DNA of 64,000 nucleotides from Palsa-506 sp963836355 (GCA_963836355.1 CAWIJO010000007.1:713280-777279); one strand, 5' to 3'; counted from the stretch's first letter, positions 18,766 to 28,169 are shown. The notes: generated by a model from the sequence alone, not told the origin. Translations and numbers: made by a program.

Positions 18766-18845
18766 CCCTCGGCGGCGAGCTTGAGCGCCACGTCGAGGTC
18801 GGCGGCCTCCATGATCCACAAGCCGGCGAGGTACTTCTCGTTTCC
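18759..18845 (-). pseudogene. YciI-family protein fragment
   Basis: About 29 codons read NEKYLAGLWIMEAADLDVAL followed by KLAAEGSK, the C-terminal half of YCII/DGPF-type proteins (typically DGPFAETKEYLAGFW...). It is fused directly to the IS110 relic, so the rest was lost at that junction. Confidence 0.6.
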
Positions 18846-18963
18846 GACGTGGGTGGGTCTTGGCCATACGGCTGGAATCGGTCGGTCGTCTAATGCGTCA
18901 CCTACGTCACGGGTTTCAGTCGGTTGCATACTGCGGGCGCCGGCCTATTGATCATGCCGTCGG

Positions 18964-19560
18964 TCACGCGTGAGCGAGCACGCGCTCGAGCGGCCGGGGA
19001 ATCTGGCCCGGCTCAAGCGCTGCCGTCAGCAGACGCGCGTACTGGCTCTTCCGGCCTGACCGAGTGCCCATGAACCGGTGAAGCTGCTCGGCAGCGCTGC
19101 GCCGCTGCTGAGCGGGCTGCTGCTGAAAGATGCGGAAGGACCGCAGTTCGCCCTGCGCCTCGATGACCTGCTCGACCGCGCCGGTCCCTGCCGCGCGGAT
19201 CAGCTCGTCCTCCAAGTCGGCGGTACACACGTAAAACCCCCGTGCCTCCATGCCGGCACGGGATCTGATGGACCCGAACCCGCCCTGCCCCAGCGCCCAC
19301 CGGACGTAGCCTTCCTGGCCGGCGTCACACAAGCCAGTGAGTCTGGCGTTGATCCCGCGCGGCCCGAGCAGAGCCAGGAAATGGCCGATGCTGGTGGCCC
19401 CTCCCATGGCCACCGCATGGATGCCAGCGCCGCCGAGGACCTGGCCACGCCGCGCTGCCAGAACCTCCACCGCGGCCTTGTCGCTCCCGCCTTCGACGAG
19501 AACCACTCGCTGCGCCTTGCTGATGCTGACCAGATCGATACTTACCCCGGCAACGTCCAT
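18964..19560 (-). CDS. Standalone OLD-like TOPRIM protein
   Basis: Starting at ATG 19560 the product has 198 residues. Residues 15-110 form a TOPRIM domain: VVLVEGGSDKAAVEVLAARR gives the catalytic Glu, VAMGGATSIGHFLALL follows, and LCDAGQEGYV takes the place of the DxD motif (only one Asp is obvious). The rest (ADLEDELIRAAGTGAVEQVI ... FRIFQQQPAQQ ... LHRFMGTRSGRKSQYARLL) matches the C-terminal part of OLD-type nucleases. The usual ABC ATPase domain is absent, so it is a TOPRIM-only protein. A 12-residue upstream extension is possible. Function in DNA cleavage or nucleotidyl transfer is inferred from the fold. Confidence 0.8.
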   Translation of the reverse strand: MDVAGVSIDLVSISKAQRVVLVEGGSDKAAVEVLAARRGQVLGGAGIHAVAMGGATSIGHFLALLGPRGINARLTGLCDAGQEGYVRWALGQGGFGSIRSRAGMEARGFYVCTADLEDELIRAAGTGAVEQVIEAQGELRSFRIFQQQPAQQRRSAAEQLHRFMGTRSGRKSQYARLLTAALEPGQIPRPLERVLAHA

Positions 19561-20231
19561 GGCGTCAGCGCCGTCGCCTGTCCGCCCCGGCCGCAATCCC
19601 CACCATCGGAGTCTGCTCCGCCAGGCATCCCGAGTCGAATGGTTTACTCATTTGACCCTTACCTACTCCGGCCTGTGAGTGCAACTGGCCCGATTTAAGC
19701 TCTGATGCCTGTGTTCCCGGATGCTTCGGGGCATCCTTGGCCATCCTCCCTGCCCCCGGTGGCTGCCCGGGGCCGTGGGCGGCCGGGCCGGGTCCAGAGG
19801 CGCGCAGCGCTCGCGCAGGCGCTCTTGACGCGGCCCGGCCGGCGCGGATGATCGGGCTGTCCGGGGGAGATTCGTTGCTGTCAGGGGAGATGGCCGGGGT
19901 TGGCTCCAGGGGTCTGGTGGACGGCGGCCTAGCCGTGCAGGAGTGGGCACCGGGGAGAGAGCGCGGCGAGGGGCAGCCAGCCTTACCTCAGCGCGCGGGC
20001 TCACGTCAGTTGAAATGTCCCGGTCACATGATGATGGATTGGGGTGTCCCCCGGGCCTGCCAGGGGATGCGGCCGCTCAGTCTATGGAGGCCGTCCGCGA
20101 GTTGCCCCGCACGACGGGGCGCAGGCGGTCTGACAGGGTCAGGGCGGGAGCCGGCCGCGGTCGTTCCTCATCCGATGATGAGGGCGCCCGTTTCCGCGTT
20201 CATCCCGTGCCGGTGATTACCTCCTGCATGG
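19561..20231. other. Stretch of about 670 bp without a supported gene
   Basis: No frame with recognisable similarity on either strand. It may contain further relics too short to identify. Confidence 0.35.
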
Positions 20232-20970
20232 TCACGCCGTGGTGAAGGCGTCGTCGCCGAGCTCGGACAGGATGTGGCAGGCCGCCGGACGATCTTGCGG
20301 GCCTCCGCGAGGGCGGCGCGCTTGCCGTCGATGCGCTCTTTCACCCCGGCGTAGTAGGCATAGTCCGGGGCAGACGCGCGGGCACGGGCCTTGCCGGCCT
20401 CGTAGGCGCACCAGCGCAGGACCGGCGGTCCCTGCCGGGACAGGTGCCCGGAGAGCGCTTGCCCGCCGAGGAGTACACGGTGACATCGAGCCCGCAGAAG
20501 CGGACTGCCTTGCGCGCGGAGGTGAACCGGCCGGCGCCGCCGAGCCAGCAGGTGAGCGCGAGCCCGGTGATGGGCCCGACCCCGTAGATGGACTCGGTGA
20601 GGACCTTCGCGCCCCGCAGCCGCGGGGAGGCTTGCACCAGGCGGCGGCGCATCGCCGCCAGCTCGGTCTCCAGAGCGCCGAGGATCCGCAGCGAGACGGC
20701 GATCTGCGCCTGCCCGGACGCCGACAGGTGCTCGCCCGCCAGCCCGGTGAGCTGATCCGGGCCGCCGGCCTCGGCCAGCCCGCGGAAGCACGGCGCCCCC
20801 TGGTGGAACAGCGTCGCGTGGATCCGCTGCACCCAGGCGGTGTGCTCGGCGCCGCAGATCGTGATAGCACTCCAGCAGCGCCCGCACGCCACCTCCCCCG
20901 TCACCGTGTTCACGTAATCAAGAGTGAGCTGCTTCCGGTGGACATCCAGTCCACCTACGATCGAAGGCAT
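20232..20970 (-). mobile_element. IS110-family transposase with internal deletion and frameshifts (copy 2)
   Basis: The ATG at 20970 opens MPSIVGGLDVHRKQLTLDYV, containing the first catalytic Asp of the DEDD transposase. About 80 residues are then missing, and sequence resumes at ALLECYHDLR and EHTAWVQRIHATLFHQGAP. It continues through the Transposase_20 region (YGVGPITGLALTCWLGGAGR, FTSARKAVRFCGLDVTVYSS), shifts frame twice and ends with AACHILSELGDDAFTTA at 20232. It is a different lineage from copy 1. Terminal ends could not be placed; IS110 elements lack clear inverted repeats. Confidence 0.85.
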
Positions 20971-21321
20971 CGGGACCTCCTCATGCTCCGTGACGAAACC
21001 GTCGAACACACCCATCGTGGTGCGTCTGAGCTGGGGAGGTCTCGGCATCCAGCACACCACCCGGCCCAGCTCAGCGGCCACCAGCCGCCGACCGGATGCA
21101 TGTCGTCTATGAGGGCCGGGTGATCCTCCAGGGTCTCCGGCGTCGGGATCCCTGTTTGGGCGACTTCCTGGGGGCATCGGCCTTGGCCGCGCTACTGGGG
21201 CTTGCAGCCGGCGCGGCGGGTGCCGCAATATCCGCCAGGCGCCTGCGGGTCCTGCTCGTGCGAGTTGACGCAGGCCCTCAGCCACGCCAGCTTCCCCGGG
21301 AATTGCCCGTAGGCTCTTCGT
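20971..21321. other. Stretch without a supported gene
   Basis: IS110 upstream flank and the leader of the uridylyltransferase gene. No recognisable coding frame. Confidence 0.35.
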
Positions 21322-22350
21322 GTGGCTGAGATCGACTTCGAAGAACGAGACCTTGAGGCCAGGGTGCCGGATCTGGCGGCGGGCGGGGCGTGGACCCGGG
21401 TGCGGCTGCGCTGGCGGCGGGATCCGCTGACGGGGGCCAGCGCCCGGATCCTCACCGGGGTGAAGCTCCAGCCTGCCAGACGGCCGGACCTGACCGGGCT
21501 TGCGGCGAAGCCCGCGTTTTGCCCGTTCGATGCTGAGCACCTGGAGACAGCTACCTTCCCGTTTCCCGCCGAGCTCACCACCGAGGGCCGGATCCGGGCC
21601 GGCAAGGCAGTGGTGGTGCCCAATATCCTGGCGTACGCGACTCACAGCGCGGTCGGCATCTATGACCCCGGGCGGCACTTCCTTGACCTGGATGACCTAA
21701 CGCCCTCGATCGTCGGCGACACCCTGACCGCGATGGTCCGGCATGCGCGGGCGGTGCGGCGGCTGGACCCGGCGGCGGTGTGGAGTTCGATCAACGGCAA
21801 CTACCTTCCGCCCGCGGGCTCCTCGCTGATACATCCGCACGTCCAGTCCGCTCACGACGCTTGCGGCCTGACCGGCCAGCGCTTCCTGGCCGGGCAGGCC
21901 AGCGCATGGCAGCAGGAGCGGCATGAGTCCTACTGGACGGCCCTGGTCGAGCAGGAGGCCGACGGTCCCCGGTGGGTGGGACGCACCGGCCGGGTTGCCT
22001 GGCTGACCCCCTTCGCGCCGGCCGGGTTCCACGAGGTGTGGGCAGTGGTCAGCGGGGCAGCTGACGTGACCGAGCTGACCGAACAGGACAGCCGGGCGCT
22101 GGGGCAGGGCCTCTCCCGGGTCCTGGGCGCCTACCGGGCCTGGAACCTGGCCTCGTTCAACTTCGCCGTGATCGGCGGCGGGCCGCAGGCACGCGAGCGC
22201 GGGCACCAGGTTGTGCTGAAGGTGCTCAGCCGGTCGAACCCGGAGCCCATGTACCGCAGCGATGCCACCTATTTCGAGCGCCTTTACGGAGAGGCGCTAA
22301 TCGACCTGAGCCCGGAGGAAGTCGCCGACGGCGTCCGGACCAGATTCTGA
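21322..22350 (+). CDS. Galactose-1-phosphate uridylyltransferase-like (GalT/HIT superfamily) protein
   Basis: The GTG at 21322 gives 342 residues, the usual length. HIT-superfamily nucleotidyltransferases carry an HxH catalytic motif: here SSLIHPHVQSAHD (about residues 170-182) with HPHVQ. The N-terminal part has GKAVVVPNILAYATHSAVGI and the C-terminal part AWNLASFNFAVIGGG followed by HQVVLKVLSRSN. GalT moves UMP between glucose and hexose-1-phosphates. This branch is a distant one, so the sugar is not certain. No galK or galE is adjacent. The gene is intact among decayed neighbours. Confidence 0.8.
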   Translation: MAEIDFEERDLEARVPDLAAGGAWTRVRLRWRRDPLTGASARILTGVKLQPARRPDLTGLAAKPAFCPFDAEHLETATFPFPAELTTEGRIRAGKAVVVPNILAYATHSAVGIYDPGRHFLDLDDLTPSIVGDTLTAMVRHARAVRRLDPAAVWSSINGNYLPPAGSSLIHPHVQSAHDACGLTGQRFLAGQASAWQQERHESYWTALVEQEADGPRWVGRTGRVAWLTPFAPAGFHEVWAVVSGAADVTELTEQDSRALGQGLSRVLGAYRAWNLASFNFAVIGGGPQARERGHQVVLKVLSRSNPEPMYRSDATYFERLYGEALIDLSPEEVADGVRTRF

Positions 22351-22593
22351 TCCACGCCGCGGCCGCCTCACGCCATGCCGCTACGCCGGGCGAGATCACA
22401 AGCTGCGGCCTGGCTTCGCCAGGCCGTCCGGAAGCGCCCAGCCGGATCAAAGCCTGAGGTCCACACGGAGGCCGGCGCATGATCAACGAAACGGCCGAGC
22501 TCGCGTGTGAGCTGCTTCCACGCACGTGATGTGGGGCCCGCAGCCGAGGTCGGCCCGGTTGAGCGTCCGCTCATAGCCGCATACAGCGCGAGG

Positions 22594-22850
22594 ATACGAT
22601 CAGAGGCACGCGCGAGCGCCTGCCCACCGCAGCGGTCTTCATCATGATCGGGGCCGAGCCCTGCACCGAATGGCTCCACAACCGCATCTGCTTGGACGAG
22701 CGCGGATTCGTCCTGACCGACCGCGACATTCCTCACCGGGCGTGGCCGCTAAAGCGCGCGCCACTGCCGTTCGAGACCAGCCTGCCAGGCGTGTTCGCCG
22801 TGGGCGACGTGCGCCACGGGTCCATCAAGCGCGTCGCGGGCGCAGTAGGA
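22594..22850 (+). pseudogene. Thioredoxin-reductase-like FAD oxidoreductase, C-terminal fragment
   Basis: The frame reads RERLPTAAVFIMIGAEPCTE, WLHNRICLDERGFVLTDRDI and PLPFETSLPGVFAVGDVRHG SIKRVAGAVG, the C-terminal FAD-binding portion (GVFAxGDV motif) of TrxB-like proteins of the type often fused to cyclic-nucleotide-binding domains. The N-terminal FAD and NADPH domains are absent and the last helix is out of frame. Confidence 0.8.
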
Positions 22851-23204
22851 CGCCAGCAGCGCCAAAGCGCACACCCGCCGCACGGGCTGACACCGGACGG
22901 CGCCCGGCAGGCGGGAGCAGCGGGCCGCAGGCTTCTGCAATATCCTCTTCCGAGACACCATTACCGTCGGTCCCAGTCCAAGGCCCGGTAGCAGCATGTT
23001 GGCCTTGGTCATACGCCGATATACGGGTCCTTACCCCGAAGGGAGGCACCTGAGCCGATGCTCGGGCTCACCGGCGGCGCCTGGTGACGACCGTCTCATT
23101 CGCGGCGGGGCGCGGACTGTGCGCGGGAACACTGTGCGCGGGAACCGAGTCGGCGAAGGCCGCTGGCCACTGTTCCATGCATGAACCCTGGCTGCCACCA
23201 CGGC
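22851..23204. other. Stretch without a supported gene
   Basis: No recognisable frame on either strand. Confidence 0.35.
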
Positions 23205-23500
23205 TGAGGGCCAGCCCGTCCTCGAGGAGCCAAGCTGGGAAGTCGCGGGCAAATGCGCATACCGCTCGATCATCTCGGCGCTGTCAGCTTCTGCCCACCA
23301 CCCACCTGGTACCTGCCGTCATCGTTGCGGAACCCGTTGGCGGCCGGGTCCAGAGCAATCGCGACACCGCCCTGGCCGGCCACATAGCCGACCTCCCTGA
23401 TCGCCATCGCCAGCAGCCCGAGGGCCTGTTTCGGCTCGGCGATTTGCGGGGCGAAGTTGCCCTCGTCGCCGAGCCGGATCGCATCGCCTGCTGATTGCCG
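23205..23500 (-). pseudogene. Second enolase, internal fragment
   Basis: Reading the minus strand gives AIRLGDEGNFAPQIAEPKQA, LGLLAMAIREVGYVAGQGGV and AIALDPAANGFRNDDGRYQV, a stop, then SAEMIERYAHL and, after a frameshift, RDFPAWLLEDGLA. These correspond to the middle of enolase, including the GDEGxFAP loop (with N for the usual G) and the LLEDGLA strand with its magnesium ligands. The N- and C-terminal parts are missing. It clearly differs from the intact enolase at 37,347 and so is not a recent copy. Confidence 0.85.
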
Positions 23501-23905
23501 GCAACCTTGTCTTGATCGCTGGACTATGAAGTGCTGGACTATGAAGTAAGGCGACGGCGCCCGCCTGGACCGCGTGGTCCGAACCGCAGAACCGCTGATG
23601 GCACCTGCTGGTGAAGGAGCCGTGGGTGCGCTGTGTAGGCGGTGGTCGCCGGAAGCCCGGCGGCATCCCTTTTCTGGCGGGGATCGATCTTCGGCTGACC
23701 GTCATACACGAAAGTCCCCCGTTGGGGCGAACCATCGCACGGCATTCAGCGCGCAGCCTTACCCGGAAGCTGCGCGCTGCGGCGGGCCACGCCGGTCGCT
23801 TCGTATCCCTGCCTCCAGAGGCAAGCCGGCATCTCCCCTGGCTCTGGCATGCGGCTCGGCCGGGGCGTGCTGTCGGGAGCGACGACCTAGGAGGCGCATC
23901 GTTTC
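23501..23905. other. Stretch without a supported gene
   Basis: No recognisable frame. A GGAGG at about 23,890, 11 bases before the ATG at 23906, is the likely ribosome site of the first MutS-like gene. Confidence 0.4.
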
Positions 23906-25450
23906 ATGCCATTTCGCAGCATCATGTCCGGCCACGACGGGGCAGGCACGGACGTCGGCGAGCATTCGGAGCCGGATTACTTCCGCGATCTGAACCTCGA
24001 TCAAGTCGTCGGGGCGGTGACAGCCGGTAAGGATGGCTACCACCTCAAACCGTTCTTCTTTGGCCCGCTCAGCGATCTCGACGCGGTCGTCTACCGGCAG
24101 GAGGTCTTCCAGGACCTGGAAAGCCGCGATGTATATGACCTGGTGGTGAGCTTCGCAAAACAAGAACTCGTCGCGCAGTTCACCTACCGGGTGCGGGAGA
24201 TGCGCGATGACGATATGGGCCACGCTCACTACCACCGGGAGCGCTGGTTTCTCAATGCAGTTGAGCGGTATTGCGACGCGGTTACCAGCCTGGCGTCGGG
24301 TCTGGCCGAAACCGAGGTGCGATCTCGGGGCCTGCGCGGCCTGCGCGACTACCTCGCCAGCTACGTCGGCTCCGAGGCGTTCACCACGTTGCAGGCCGAG
24401 ACCGGCAGGCTGGAAGACGAGCTGGACGCGGTGCGCTACTGCCTGTTGATCAAGGGCGACCGTATCACTGTAGGCCTATACGACGAGGAGGCCGACTACA
24501 GCGAGCAGGTCACGGCGACGTTCGAGAGGTTCCAGCAGGGGGCAGTTATCGACTACCTGCCCGAGTTCCGCGATTGGGATACCTATGCCGCGGTGGGCGT
24601 CCTGGACCTTGTCGCGAAGGTGTATCCCGACCTCTTCGCCGCGCTGGACACCTTCTGCATGCAGCACAAGGCCTACCTTGATCACGCGATCGCCGTCGTC
24701 GACCGCGAGTTGCAGTTCTACCTCAGTTACCTGGACTACATCAGGCCGTTGCGTGATGCCGGGCTGATCCTCAGCTATCCGCGGATGTCCGCAGAGGCCA
24801 AAGACGAGCAGGCCGCGGATACGTTCGATCTGGCCCTGGCCGCGCAGCTCATCGGCCAGGGCGCCCTGGTGGTGCGCAATGATTTCCGCCTGACCGGCGA
24901 GGAACGGATTCTGGTGGTGTCCGGGCCGAACAACGGCGGCAAGACAACCCTGGCACGCACGTTCGGTCAGCTGCATTACCTGGCACGGTTGGGCTGCCCG
25001 GTGCCGGGCCGCGATGTGCACCTGCTGTTGTGCGATCAGATCTTCACGCATTTCGAACGAGTGGAAGCCCTCACCACGCTGACCGGCAAGCTCCAGGACG
25101 AGCTGAACAGGCTGCATGCCGACCTAACCCGGGCGACACCGCACAGTGTCGTCATCCTCAACGAGATGTTCAACTCCACCACGGCGCAAGACGCGCTGTT
25201 CCTGAGTCGGCAGATACTGGACGCGGTGAGCGAGCTCGACGCACTGGGCGTGTGCGTCACCTTCCTCGACGAACTGGCCACACTGAACGAAAAGACGGTC
25301 AGCATGGTCAGCACCGTGGTGCCGGACGATCCTGCGATCCGGACCTACAAACTAATCCGCAAGCCCGCCGACGGCCGCGCCTACGCCCGCGCGATCGCGG
25401 ACAAGTACGGCCTGACCTACGAGCGGCTTACCGGCCGGAGCGGGCAGTGA
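23906..25450 (+). CDS. MutS-like ATPase A (MutS domain V, no mismatch-binding domain)
   Basis: 514 residues from ATG 23906; a second ATG lies 18 bases on. The C-terminal 200 residues are a MutS domain V ATPase: Walker A SGPNNGGKTTLARTFGQL at about 333, and Walker B VVILNEMFNSTT with Asn-Glu instead of Asp-Glu. Where MutS has the ATHYHEL His it reads CVTFLDELATL. The N-terminal 300 residues are helical and probably correspond to MutS core/lever domains. The mismatch-recognition domain with its Phe-x-Glu is absent. Its stop overlaps the start of gene B (GTGA), so the two are translationally coupled and probably form a heterodimer. Confidence 0.85.
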   Translation: MPFRSIMSGHDGAGTDVGEHSEPDYFRDLNLDQVVGAVTAGKDGYHLKPFFFGPLSDLDAVVYRQEVFQDLESRDVYDLVVSFAKQELVAQFTYRVREMRDDDMGHAHYHRERWFLNAVERYCDAVTSLASGLAETEVRSRGLRGLRDYLASYVGSEAFTTLQAETGRLEDELDAVRYCLLIKGDRITVGLYDEEADYSEQVTATFERFQQGAVIDYLPEFRDWDTYAAVGVLDLVAKVYPDLFAALDTFCMQHKAYLDHAIAVVDRELQFYLSYLDYIRPLRDAGLILSYPRMSAEAKDEQAADTFDLALAAQLIGQGALVVRNDFRLTGEERILVVSGPNNGGKTTLARTFGQLHYLARLGCPVPGRDVHLLLCDQIFTHFERVEALTTLTGKLQDELNRLHADLTRATPHSVVILNEMFNSTTAQDALFLSRQILDAVSELDALGVCVTFLDELATLNEKTVSMVSTVVPDDPAIRTYKLIRKPADGRAYARAIADKYGLTYERLTGRSGQ

Positions 25451-26988
25451 AAGCCCTGCTCATGTTCACCGATCGCGACTTTCTGATCGCGCGGGAACCG
25501 CGGGCCGGCGAGCAGGATCTGATCCAGGACCTCGAGCTGAACACCGTATGGGACGCGATGGCGCTCGGCGATGGCGTGGTGCGTGCGTCCGCCGGCAGCG
25601 CCATGCTGTCCGGCCTCGCCACACCCGAGCAGATCCGCTACCGGCAGGCTGTGCTCACCGACTGCCTGCAGCAGCCGACGGTCGTGCGGGAGATCTACGC
25701 CCTCGCGGTGCAGGCCATCGAAGCGGAACGGCACGTCTACCGCAGCTTCTTCAGCAACCGCGGCGAGGCGCTGTTGCGCAGGTCGATGTCCGTGCTGGAG
25801 ATGTTCATCGGCATCCTCAAACAGCTCCGCAGACTCACCGAGGACCACGCCGCCGCATTCAGCTCCCAGGGCTTCACCCGGTTCTTCGACACGCTGCGCC
25901 GGGAACTCAACGACGACTACTTCGACGAGATCGCCCAGCACCTGCGTCAACTCCGTTTCCGCGACGGCGTGCTGGCCAGCGCCCAGCTTGGCGAGGGAAG
26001 CCAGGGCATCGGCTACGTGCTGCGCACACCGAGCCAGGAGAACCGCGGAAAGTTCCTGTTCCGGCGCCCCGCGGTCAAGAAGCCGGCCTACAGCTTGACC
26101 GTCCCTCCACGCGACGACGGAGGCGCCCAGGCCCTGGCCGCGCTACGCGACCGTGCACTGAGCCTGGTCGCCAACGCGCTCGGCCAATCCACCGACCACA
26201 TCCTCAGCTTCTTCGCAGCGCTGCGCACCGAACTCGCCTTCTACGTCGGCTGCCTGAACCTGCACGACCAGCTCATCGCCAAGGAAGAACCCGAATGCCT
26301 GCCCGACCCCCACCCGCACGGCGCATCGGTGCTGACCGCGCGAGCGTTGTATGACCCGTGCCTGTCGCTGCGTATCCCCGAGCGGGTGCACGGCAACGAC
26401 CTGGACGCTAACGGCAGGCCGCTAATCATGATCACCGGCGCCAACCAGGGTGGGAAGTCCACCTTCCTGCGCAGTCTCGGCGTGGCCCAGATGATGATGC
26501 AAGCCGGCATGGCCGTCGCCGCGGAGTCTTTTGCCGGCACCATCAGCCGTGGCGTGTTCACGCATTACAAACGCGAAGAAGACGCCACCATGACCAGCGG
26601 CAAGCTCGACGAGGAACTCGCCCGGATGAGCGAGATCACTGCGGCTATCAGCACGGACTGCCTGCTAATCTGCAACGAATCCTTCGCCGCCACCAACGAA
26701 CGCGAAGGCTCCGAGATCGCCGCCGAATTCATCCATGCCATGACCGACACCGGCAACACCGTCATCTTCGTCACCCACCTCTACGAACTGGCCCACCGCT
26801 TCTACCAGAAGCAGCCCGGCACCACCGTGTTCTTGCGCGCCGACCGAGGCGCTGAGGGCAACCTCACGTTCCGCATCGCCGTCGGCGAACCCCTGCCCAC
26901 CAGCTACGGCGAAGACCTCTACCGGCGCACATTCGGCACTGGCCTACCAGCCGCTGCCAGCTCCCCTGGTGGCGACAGCCCGGCCTGA
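25447..26988 (+). CDS. MutS-like ATPase B
   Basis: GTG at 25447 overlaps the preceding stop by 4 bases and gives 513 residues, almost the same length as its neighbour. The helical N-terminal 300 residues are followed by domain V: Walker A MITGANQGGKSTFLRSLG, then AESFAGTISRGVFTHYKREE, Walker B CLLICNESFAATNERE (again Asn-Glu) and VIFVTHLYELAH with the conserved His. Gene A has lost that His, so the two active sites are unequal. Actinobacteria generally lack canonical MutS/MutL repair, so the pair is unlikely to be classical mismatch repair. The role is unknown. Confidence 0.85.
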   Translation: MKALLMFTDRDFLIAREPRAGEQDLIQDLELNTVWDAMALGDGVVRASAGSAMLSGLATPEQIRYRQAVLTDCLQQPTVVREIYALAVQAIEAERHVYRSFFSNRGEALLRRSMSVLEMFIGILKQLRRLTEDHAAAFSSQGFTRFFDTLRRELNDDYFDEIAQHLRQLRFRDGVLASAQLGEGSQGIGYVLRTPSQENRGKFLFRRPAVKKPAYSLTVPPRDDGGAQALAALRDRALSLVANALGQSTDHILSFFAALRTELAFYVGCLNLHDQLIAKEEPECLPDPHPHGASVLTARALYDPCLSLRIPERVHGNDLDANGRPLIMITGANQGGKSTFLRSLGVAQMMMQAGMAVAAESFAGTISRGVFTHYKREEDATMTSGKLDEELARMSEITAAISTDCLLICNESFAATNEREGSEIAAEFIHAMTDTGNTVIFVTHLYELAHRFYQKQPGTTVFLRADRGAEGNLTFRIAVGEPLPTSYGEDLYRRTFGTGLPAAASSPGGDSPA

Positions 26989-27329
26989 TATTCGTGGTGC
27001 GCAGGGCGGGGCCGGCTGACAGACAGCACGGCACTGACCTCGCGCGGGCCGCGCGCAGATGCGGAACGCACAGCCTGCCAATCTTCCGGCAGCAGTCCCT
27101 GGCCGGGCATCGGCCAGCCCTCGAGCAACGTGTCCACCACCCGGTCGCCGAGCCGTCATGCTCATGGCGCACCGCAGCACACAGCACGTCAGCCAGTTCT
27201 CCCCCCGTAACAGCGTCCATTCCCTCTGGCCACTCAGTTCTCTTTAATCACTCCTTACACACCTAGAGAGATACCCCCGCCCTGGCGTCCGCGGCAGGGG
27301 CCGACCGGGGCGATATTGGCATCTAGATC
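26989..27329. other. Stretch without a supported gene
   Basis: Convergent intergenic region between the MutS-like pair and the minus-strand relics. No clear terminator hairpin noted. Confidence 0.4.
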
Positions 27330-28130
27330 TCACGCCGGGGGGCAGCCGCAGAAGGTACTGTCGTCCAGGAACGCTGCTGCTCGCCGCCACGCGGTCATTT
27401 CCGGGCCTCTGGCTTCGTGGCGGTGCGCCCAGGTGTTTTCCCGGAACGCCACGGTCAGCTCGCGGATCAGGATGTCCGTGCGCTCCACGGCGCCGCGCGC
27501 CGTCACCTGCCCCGCCCATGGGATCGGCTGCCCGCAAGCCGAGCAGATGCCGCACGCACAGCATGGACCGGCGGTCATAAGCCAACGGCGATCCTCGCAG
27601 CACCTCAAGGAAACCGTCGACTGCGCGCTGGCCGGCGTCCTCCCGGGCATGGCACACCGCGCAGCCGTCCGGGAGCACCGCACGGCGTCGGGGTTGCCCG
27701 CAGCCGGCCGGCCAGCGTAACGCCCGCCCGCCCGGGAGGCGGTGCTGACATCCGGACATGCTGGCAGCGTGGCAACCTGCCTGCCTGCCTGCCTGCCTGC
27801 CAGGCAAGCAGCGACGCCGCATCCCGGCCCGCGAGCCCGGCCGCATCCCTGAGATGTCCGGCGCACAACAGCACCCGGCCGTCCTGCTGACCGCAGCCGC
27901 CGCTTATGCAGGACATCTGCGCCAGGTGGTCGCGCTCAGCGCGTGCCGCTGCCCGGCAAGCCATGCACACATCACGACCGGGCCGCATTTCGGTCGGGAT
28001 CGCCTGCCGCAGCACGGCGCGCACCTCCGCGTCATCGTCCGTCTCCCCGGCGAGCCGCCCGAGGCCAGGCAGCCGGGTGCTCAAGGCTGCCACCGTCGTC
28101 TTGGCCAGCCAGTTGACGACACCGCGCTGT
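27330..28130 (-). pseudogene. Hypothetical Cys-containing two-module protein, frameshifted
   Basis: Pieces in three frames share a pattern. They are VVNWLAKTTVAALSTRLPGL, RDVCMACRAAARAERDHLAQ and DGRVLLCAGHLRDAA, then in another frame CAVCHAREDAGQRAVDGFLE and RRSMLCVRHLLGLRAADP, and finally ENTWAHRHEARGPEMTAWRR followed by FLDDSTFCGCPPA and a stop at 27330. The duplicated C-x-x-C ... LC-x-x-HL modules suggest two zinc-binding repeats. I cannot name the family with confidence. Frameshifts and the CCTG repeat in the middle break it. Confidence 0.5.
27776..27799. repeat. Six tandem copies of CCTG
   Basis: A 4-bp unit repeats six times inside the frameshifted hypothetical gene. Because the unit is not a multiple of three, gain or loss of one copy shifts the frame, so the tract could itself cause the frame change seen there. 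Confidence 0.9.
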
Positions 28131-28169
28131 CCTCGCGCCGGAGCGGCTGCGCGCAGGTGAAGATCTACC

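Noticed and set aside
17242..18867. 541-codon minus-strand frame from IS110 into the PPC gene
   Set aside because: Only its first 120 codons (IS110) are real; the rest is antisense to the PPC-domain gene.
23906..26988. Classical MutS mismatch repair
   Set aside because: No mismatch-binding N-terminal domain, no MutL in the window, altered Walker B residues.
27776..27799. CCTG array considered as CRISPR or binding-site cluster
   Set aside because: Four-base unit without spacers; simple slippage repeat.
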